Part shown: piece by piece, positions 1-3,879 of the stretch | Layout: each line of letters opens with the position of its first letter | How positions within the stretch are numbered: position 1 is the stretch's first letter | Assembly: GCA_947177935.1 (NCBI GenBank) | Contig: CAMWWG010000069.1 | Span: 1 to 5,897, forward strand | Direction of reading: 5' to 3' | DNA length: 5,897 nt | From: an uncultured Ruminococcus sp. | Lineage (GTDB): Bacteria > Bacillota > Clostridia > Oscillospirales > Ruminococcaceae | Program-made: the position numbers and the translations under genes | The notes under the pieces: model-generated | The model's input: only the letters and a program-made list of their open reading frames with translations | What the model was told of the DNA's origin: nothing | Database searches by the model: none

Positions 1-81
1 TCATAGCACATTCTTACAAAAAAATCAAGTGATTTTTGGTATTTTTCACAAAATTTTCATGTGATTTTAAAAATGAAATTC

Positions 82-140
82 TAAAATAAAAGCATCCGTT
101 CCCGGAAACTGCCATACTCCAGGAACAGATGCTATTTTTT
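82..140. terminator. Hairpin terminator downstream of the HD/CmpB operon, possibly bidirectional
   Basis: Positions 91-96 (AGCATC) pair with 128-133 (GATGCT). After one C97/A127 mismatch, 98-102 (GTTCC) pair with 122-126 (GGAAC), leaving a loop of about 19 nt. On the plus strand the stem is followed by a six-T run at 135-140. On the minus strand it is followed by a T-rich tract (complement of 81-90). It lies about 30 bp past the stop of the minus-strand CmpB-like gene, so it most likely ends that operon. It could also stop a plus-strand gene entering from the left. Seen directly; termination itself is inferred. Confidence 0.72.
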
Positions 141-163
141 AATTTAATTTTATCATTCTAAAT

Positions 164-889
164 TTAGGACTTCCGGAAACGCTGAATATTTTCCAACAGA
201 TTTTGTTTATATTCTTCTTGTTTCTGACACAACATGCGATTTTTCTCTAAAATTGCTGTCTGCATACTGGAAAGATCTTCTACGAACCAATCCGGGCATC
301 TTTTCTGAATGGCATAGGACAGCGTCCGAAATTCCCGATTGAGTGCTGCATGCCAGCAGATGTAAAATCTGTATAAATGTTTGTTCACACGCTGAAATGC
401 CAGTGCAGAAAGAATGGTATCCATTGCAAGCAAAATTGCAAGACTGCACGCAATCCATTGCAGCGTCTCCGGATTCATGCTGTCAAATTTTACAAGAATT
501 GCCGGCTCTACAAACTTGTTGATGACGACACATGCTGTTCCGAAAAACAAAAATCCCAGAAGACAGACCCTGCCTTTGATCTGAAATGCCATGCCGGAAT
601 AATCCCATAATTTCATTTTAAACAAATTTTCCAGGATTGCGCCGCACAGATATTCTGCACAGATACACAGAAACGCTGAGTAGAAAAATAACTTGACAGG
701 CTCGTTAATATAAAGTCCAAGCAGAACACCTGCCGTTGCACCACCACCATATACCGGACAATAAGGTCCTAACAAAGAACCCCGGTTCAGGAAATGACCG
801 CTCTCCCACAGGGAACAGACGATTGTTTCCCATACCCAGCCCGCAAAGCTGAAAATCATAAAATTCAGAAATAAATATTCCAGTGTCAT
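164..889 (-). CDS. CmpB-family (ABC_trans_CmpB) integral membrane protein, putative ABC transporter permease
   Basis: A 241-residue multi-pass membrane protein of the family annotated as 'putative ABC-transporter type IV' (ABC_trans_CmpB, PF06541), whose biochemical role is not established. Family hallmarks are visible in order: GWVWE at residues 17-21, NRG at 35-37, GPYCPVYG at 41-48, E79 and CGAILE at 82-87, and LWDYS at 94-98. Hydrophobic segments lie near 5-25, 47-62, 66-86, 107-128 and 143-165. They are followed by a charged, mostly helical cytoplasmic tail (about 166-241) with a Gln/Glu/Lys-rich possible coiled coil from 205. The start at 889 is chosen because its ATG overlaps the upstream HD gene's TGA as ATGA, indicating translational coupling; an in-frame ATG at 949 would overlap that gene by over 60 bp. 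No ATP-binding partner gene is in the window, so an actual transporter role is unproven. Confidence 0.88.
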   Translation of the reverse strand: MTLEYLFLNFMIFSFAGWVWETIVCSLWESGHFLNRGSLLGPYCPVYGGGATAGVLLGLYINEPVKLFFYSAFLCICAEYLCGAILENLFKMKLWDYSGMAFQIKGRVCLLGFLFFGTACVVINKFVEPAILVKFDSMNPETLQWIACSLAILLAMDTILSALAFQRVNKHLYRFYICWHAALNREFRTLSYAIQKRCPDWFVEDLSSMQTAILEKNRMLCQKQEEYKQNLLENIQRFRKS

Positions 890-1365
890 TGTCTCACACA
901 CACCTTTCCAAATGTTTCCATCACGGCGCAAATCTTGTCCGCAAGACACACCATCCAGGCTTCACGGCTTTTCGGCGGCAGAACGGTTAATGGAAACATG
1001 TGATGTAGAATAATATCTTCTTCTTTGGCAGATAATTCATAATCCATCCGTGCATTTTTCAATGCCAGTGTCGGATGATAAACCGGATGTGCCGGATGAC
1101 AGTCTTCTTTCTTGTGCCAGTCATAGAGAAAATAGTCATGCAGTAATGCGCCCCGGATCAGTTCTTCCCAATCGGCATCAATATGCAGTTTCATAAACAG
1201 AACACAACTGACATAGGCAACGTTGGCACAGTGTTCAAATACAGAGCAGTCCCCGTGCTGCATTAGCTGTTTTGTCTGCTGCATTCTCCCGGATTCTTCC
1301 AGAGGCTGTGCAACAGTATGGATAGCGGCAAGCAGCTCTTGCCGGGTCGAACGACGTGTCAGCAT
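886..1365 (-). CDS. Small HD-domain phosphohydrolase-like protein
   Basis: A 159-residue soluble protein with the metal-binding pattern of the HD superfamily: H45 (in FEHCANVA), H76-D77 (in LLHDYFLYDWH), further histidines at 84, 121 and 122, and D143 (in LADKICA). The family hydrolyses phosphate esters or phosphoanhydrides such as nucleotides; the substrate cannot be read here. No signal peptide or membrane segment is seen, so it is probably cytoplasmic. The start at 1365 is preferred over the in-frame ATG at 1392 because AGGAG (complement of 1371-1375) sits 5 nt upstream of it, while 1392 has only a distant AAAGGGG. The chosen start also puts the conserved RQELLAAIH helix near the N-terminus. 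It is the first gene of a two-gene operon; its TGA overlaps the ATG of the CmpB-like gene. It is probably transcribed from the minus-strand promoter at 1433-1461 and controlled by the divergent TetR-family protein. Confidence 0.86.
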   Translation of the reverse strand: MLTRRSTRQELLAAIHTVAQPLEESGRMQQTKQLMQHGDCSVFEHCANVAYVSCVLFMKLHIDADWEELIRGALLHDYFLYDWHKKEDCHPAHPVYHPTLALKNARMDYELSAKEEDIILHHMFPLTVLPPKSREAWMVCLADKICAVMETFGKVCVRQ

Positions 1366-1370
1366 GAATT

Positions 1371-1375
1371 CTCCT
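1371..1375 (-). promoter_or_regulatory. Shine-Dalgarno site that decides the start of the HD gene
   Basis: The minus strand reads AGGAG, then five bases, then ATG at 1365. This is a near-ideal ribosome binding site and favours the internal ATG at 1365 over the one 27 bp upstream. Confidence 0.75.
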
Positions 1376-1411
1376 GTTTTTTCAGTGATCATAAAATTTT
1401 TAACCCCTTTC

Positions 1412-1440
1412 TTGACTTTTCTCTATATATGTATTATAAT
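1412..1440 (+). promoter_or_regulatory. Promoter for the TetR-family regulator (TTGACT-17-TATAAT)
   Basis: The -35 box TTGACT (1412-1417) and a perfect -10 box TATAAT (1435-1440) are separated by exactly 17 bp. Transcription would begin near 1447, giving an untranslated leader of about 85 nt before the ATG at 1532. The -10 box lies in the palindrome ATTATAAT (1433-1440), shared with the opposing promoter. Confidence 0.75.
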
Positions 1441-1445
1441 ATAGA
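1422..1445. promoter_or_regulatory. Candidate operator: inverted repeat over both divergent -10 boxes
   Basis: TCTATAT (1422-1428) and ATATAGA (1439-1445) are perfect 7-bp inverted arms separated by 10 bp and centred on the divergent promoters. A 24-bp imperfect palindrome in the promoter next to a TetR-family gene is the usual place for that family's dimer to bind. The arms are purely AT-rich apart from one C/G pair, so chance symmetry is possible; the regulatory role is inferred. Confidence 0.4.
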
Positions 1446-1461
1446 TAGCTGAATAAATCAA
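1433..1461 (-). promoter_or_regulatory. Promoter for the HD/CmpB operon (TTGATT-17-TATAAT)
   Basis: On the minus strand TTGATT (complement of 1456-1461) and a perfect TATAAT (complement of 1433-1438) are separated by exactly 17 bp. Transcription would start near 1426, about 60 nt before the HD gene start at 1365. The box overlaps the plus-strand TATAAT at 1435-1440, so polymerase can occupy only one direction at a time. Confidence 0.72.
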
Positions 1462-1531
1462 TTGCCAAGATGATAAGTTATGATGATTATTCCACAAATA
1501 TAAAGAAACTGAGGTAAAAAAAGACTGCAAC

Positions 1532-2131
1532 ATGGACAGACGAGTACAAAAAACAAAGGCAGCCATCCGGCAGGCTTATTTTTCTTTGCTGATGGAAAAG
1601 AAAAGCCGGAAAATGACAGTGACAGAACTTGCCAGAAGAGCCAATATTGACCGAAAGACGTTCTATCTGCATTATGATACAACAGATGAAGTACTGAAAG
1701 ATTATCACCAGGAACTCACCCGGAAATTACTGGGTATTCTCAGAGAACAGGATTTTTTCACACAGCAATTTGATATGACAAATTTTTATTCTGCCATAAA
1801 TCAAGTTGTAAATGAAAATATGGATCTGTTCCGGCAGATTGCGTTGATGGACTGCGCTAACTGGTTCTGGAAACAGAGTCTGGAATCTCTCATCAAAGGC
1901 ATCTGTGACATATATCAGGAAAAATGCGCTGTTCCTCGGCAAGAATTATGTTTATACAGCAGATTCATCCTGACAGGAACACTGGAAATCTATCAGCAAT
2001 GGCTCAGGGGAAATCTGCCAGTTTCCCTGGAAGAACTCGGCAGGATGACAACAAACGTGGCACTGTTCGGCTTTTCTTCAGCATTAAAATCCGGAAAGCA
2101 GGAAAATTCAGAAAATACAGGAGGTTTTTAA
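1532..2131 (+). CDS. TetR/AcrR-family transcriptional regulator
   Basis: A 199-residue protein with the TetR layout. An N-terminal helix (RVQKTKAAIRQAYFSLL, residues 4-20) is followed by the DNA-binding helix-turn-helix (about 28-50), with the typical TVTELARRANIDRKTFYLHY stretch, and then an all-helical C-terminal dimerisation and ligand domain. The TGTLEIYQQWL segment near 148-158 and the conserved leucine/phenylalanine-rich end resemble the YxaF/DhaS-like TetR subgroup. The start is the only one in frame that keeps the usual N-terminus. Its nearest Shine-Dalgarno-like stretch (GAGGT, 1511-1515) is 16 nt away, so translation may be weak. It is transcribed divergently from the HD/CmpB operon, and the shared control region suggests autoregulation plus control of that operon. 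The ligand cannot be predicted. Confidence 0.92.
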   Translation: MDRRVQKTKAAIRQAYFSLLMEKKSRKMTVTELARRANIDRKTFYLHYDTTDEVLKDYHQELTRKLLGILREQDFFTQQFDMTNFYSAINQVVNENMDLFRQIALMDCANWFWKQSLESLIKGICDIYQEKCAVPRQELCLYSRFILTGTLEIYQQWLRGNLPVSLEELGRMTTNVALFGFSSALKSGKQENSENTGGF

Positions 2132-2210
2132 CAGTTAAAATAATCTTATAAAAAACTATAATTATTCAAAAATTTTAATCCGAAAGAGAGGTGAAAATCG
2201 TTACTGATAC

Positions 2211-2239
2211 TTGACAAAATAAAATTTTTATGGTATAGT
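2211..2239 (+). promoter_or_regulatory. Strong promoter (TTGACA-17-TATAGT, extended -10) for the RNA/ydjM/HAD unit
   Basis: A consensus -35 box TTGACA (2211-2216), a 17-bp spacer, an extended -10 TGG motif (2231-2233) and TATAGT (2234-2239) make this the best promoter in the window. The expected start is near G2246. The first gene begins only at 2508, so about 260 nt are transcribed before any coding sequence, which matches a stable RNA or regulatory leader. Confidence 0.82.
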
Positions 2240-2245
2240 ATCCTT

Positions 2246-2450
2246 GTGTGGCTGAGGCGATGGCTGTGCGATAACCAAGCACATTTTTGTTTTGGTACAG
2301 CAGAAATGCTGAAATTGCAGAAAAAATATTACTACGTTATCTGCGATGTGTACCCGTACGTTAGCGGGGAATTTACGCCTTCGGAGTGTTATACCAAACA
2401 TGAGTAGATCATGACTTGTCATATCAAAAATGAACACGTGGAACAAGGAA
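2246..2450 (+). ncRNA. Probable structured non-coding RNA or long leader RNA (family unassigned; raiA-motif RNA is one candidate)
   Basis: No credible reading frame exists, but the region is dense in helices directly after a strong promoter. Helices seen: 2265-2269/2279-2283 with a 9-nt loop; 2291-2297/2392-2398 (UUUGGUA with UACCAAA) enclosing the core; 2298-2302/2307-2311 capped by a GAAA tetraloop; 2315-2321/2340-2346; 2353-2357/2364-2368; a stem from 2375-2379 to 2384-2389 with a UUCG tetraloop and one bulged A; and 2399-2403/2409-2413. Loop bases UAAC (2272-2275) can pair with loop bases GUUA (2336-2339), a candidate pseudoknot. Base composition is clearly richer in G and C than the AT-rich flanks. 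Length, multi-helix form and Firmicute origin would suit the raiA-motif RNA, but this is from memory of general properties, not a match. A 6S RNA is less likely because no single rod-like fold is visible. The 3' end is uncertain, since no strong terminator precedes the ydjM-like gene; it could therefore be a riboswitch-like leader. Confidence 0.6.
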
Positions 2451-2507
2451 TGAAACATAAAAGCTAATTTATTACTTTTTATCAGTTTTCAGTAACGGAA
2501 ATACGAT

Positions 2508-3119
2508 TTGCTAGGTAAAACACATATGGCGGTTGGTGTCGCCGCTACGCTTGCCGTCACACACCCGAACACCATCACGAGCATCCTGATGGCGGTCTCC
2601 ATGGGTGCCGTCGGTGCTCTGATTAGCGACCTGGATGTAGACAGTTCCATTGCCAATAAGAAAGCAAACCAGATTTTTCCATTGCTTCTCGTGATTGTCG
2701 TGCTTGCTGTGATAATTGATCTGGTGTTTCAGGTCGGATTGTGGCAGAAAATCTGGAATAACAGCAATCTTCTGAAAATTCTGGGGGGAACTGCGGCATT
2801 TGTCAGCATCTGCCTGTTCGGGAAAAATCAGCCGCATCGGTCTTTCATGCACTCATTTCTGGCGCTTGCAACACTGGATATTTCCCTTTCATTAATTTAT
2901 CTGCCGCTTGTGCAATATTTTACAGTTGGCTTTCTGTCCCATCTTGCGATTGATCTTCTGAACAAGAAAAAACTGAAACTACTTTATCCGAAAAAAGACG
3001 GATTCAGTCTGAAACTATGCTCTTCCAGCGGGATTGTCAATCGCATTTTATTTGTCACCTGTTCCATTTTATCCGGACTGGAAGTGATTCTGTTTCTGGT
3101 TCTTAGTATCAGAAAATAA
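2508..3119 (+). CDS. YdjM-like (DUF457) membrane-bound metal-dependent hydrolase
   Basis: A 203-residue membrane protein of the YdjM/DUF457 family (PF04307), annotated as inner-membrane metal-dependent hydrolases; the substrate is unknown. Conserved polar residues sit at membrane edges: GKTH with H6, SDLDVDSS with D41, D43 and D45, PHRSFMHS with H110 and H115, and SHLAIDLLNKKKLKLLYP with H145 and D149. This His/Asp set is the presumed metal site. Hydrophobic helices run near 22-39, 57-78, 88-104, 117-143 and 177-199. The start is TTG at 2508: the next ATG (2526) would remove the conserved H6. Only a weak GGAA (2497-2500) lies 7 nt upstream, so expression may be low or need the leader. The HAD gene follows after 32 bp with no terminator, suggesting an operon. 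Confidence 0.87.
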   Translation: MLGKTHMAVGVAATLAVTHPNTITSILMAVSMGAVGALISDLDVDSSIANKKANQIFPLLLVIVVLAVIIDLVFQVGLWQKIWNNSNLLKILGGTAAFVSICLFGKNQPHRSFMHSFLALATLDISLSLIYLPLVQYFTVGFLSHLAIDLLNKKKLKLLYPKKDGFSLKLCSSSGIVNRILFVTCSILSGLEVILFLVLSIRK

Positions 3120-3151
3120 ATTAATAAAAATGATAGAAAAGAAGTGTTTTT

Positions 3152-3805
3152 ATGCGTTATCAACTTGCAATTTTCGACCTGGACGGCACAATTTTAGATA
3201 CACTGGAAGATATGTATCGCTGTGTCAATTATATTCTGCAAAAAAATCATCTCCCAGGACGAACACGCTCAGAGATCCGGCAATTTGTCGGCAATGGCAT
3301 CCGGAAATTAATCGAACGTTCCGTCCCGGCGGATTTATCCGATCCGGAACGGATTGACCAGGTGCACCGGGATTTCATGGTATATTATCAACAGCACTAT
3401 GCAGATTACACAGCGCCCTATGAACACATTCCGGAAGTGATCCGGGCATTGCGGAAATCCGGCATCCGGACGGCAGTTGTGTCGAATAAAGCAGATTATG
3501 CTGTGCAATCCCTCTGTGAGACGTATTTTCCGGGATTATTTGACAGCGTTGCCGGGGAAAAAAACGGCATCCGCCGGAAACCTGCGCCGGACAGCGTTCT
3601 TGCCGTTCTGGAACATCTGCAAATCCATCCAGAACAAGCCATTTATATCGGCGATTCTGATGTAGATATCCAGACGGCACAAAATGCCGGAATTCCCTGC
3701 ATCAGCGTGACATGGGGTTTCCGTGACCGAGAATTTCTTCTGAAACATCATGCACAGACGCTGATCGCAGAACCGCAGGAACTGCTTGGATTATTATTAA
3801 AATAA
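3152..3805 (+). CDS. HAD-superfamily hydrolase, phosphoglycolate-phosphatase-like
   Basis: A 217-residue cytoplasmic phosphatase with all four HAD motifs: DLDGT with nucleophile D9 and acid/base D11, S111-N112 in VVSNK, K143-P144 in RRKPAPD, and GDSDVD (167-172) for Mg2+ binding. Residues about 16-85 form the alpha-helical cap of the Gph/PGMB type, including the VGNGIRKLIERS stretch (47-57) typical of phosphoglycolate phosphatases. Length is normal for the family. These enzymes remove phosphate from small metabolites such as 2-phosphoglycolate; related pyrophosphatases and sugar phosphatases look alike, so the exact substrate is open. It starts 32 bp after the ydjM-like gene with a weak purine-rich AGAAG as its likely ribosome site (about 3140-3144), and ends just before a strong terminator. 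It is probably the last gene of that operon. Confidence 0.93.
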   Translation: MRYQLAIFDLDGTILDTLEDMYRCVNYILQKNHLPGRTRSEIRQFVGNGIRKLIERSVPADLSDPERIDQVHRDFMVYYQQHYADYTAPYEHIPEVIRALRKSGIRTAVVSNKADYAVQSLCETYFPGLFDSVAGEKNGIRRKPAPDSVLAVLEHLQIHPEQAIYIGDSDVDIQTAQNAGIPCISVTWGFRDREFLLKHHAQTLIAEPQELLGLLLK

Positions 3806-3811
3806 TTAAAC

Positions 3812-3846
3812 AAAAAAATGCCCTCTTGAGAAAGAGAGCATTTTTA
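3812..3846. terminator. Bidirectional intrinsic terminator between convergent genes
   Basis: AAAAATGC (3814-3821) pairs with GCATTTTT (3838-3845). After one C3822/A3837 mismatch, CTCTT (3823-3827) pairs with AAGAG (3832-3836) around a GAGA loop. The A tract on the left and T tract on the right give a U-run in both directions, so it can end the HAD gene (stop at 3805) and the dockerin gene (stop at 3880) alike. Confidence 0.88.
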
Positions 3847-3879
3847 ATATTATAAAATTTTAAAATTTATTTTAAATTT

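Noticed and set aside
1..81. AT-rich inverted repeats (20-26 with 31-37; 46-50 with 60-64) as regulatory elements or a second terminator
   Set aside because: Short A/T symmetry is expected by chance here and nothing coding adjoins it on the left within the window.
1390..1392. ATG at 1392 as the start of the HD gene
   Set aside because: It has a poorly placed ribosome site, whereas the ATG at 1365 has AGGAG five bases upstream. It remains possible and would add nine residues.
2139..2166. AT-only hairpin after the TetR gene as a terminator
   Set aside because: AATAAT/ATTATT and TATA/TATA can pair around an A-rich loop, but there are no G-C pairs and no clear U-run, so it is too weak to call.
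2182..2220. Shine-Dalgarno-like GAGAGGTG suggesting a short peptide gene before the promoter at 2211
   Set aside because: No ATG, GTG or TTG at suitable spacing opens a frame of more than a few codons.
2246..2450. 6S RNA, T-box or cobalamin riboswitch as identity of the RNA
   Set aside because: There is no single rod with a central bubble (6S), no T-box core sequence near the 3' end, and no cobalamin-box-like sequence. A covariance-model search would settle it.
2228..2458. Minus-strand frame of 76 codons across the RNA region
   Set aside because: Low-complexity product with no homology that I recognise, no ribosome site, and it runs against a strong plus-strand promoter and RNA structure.
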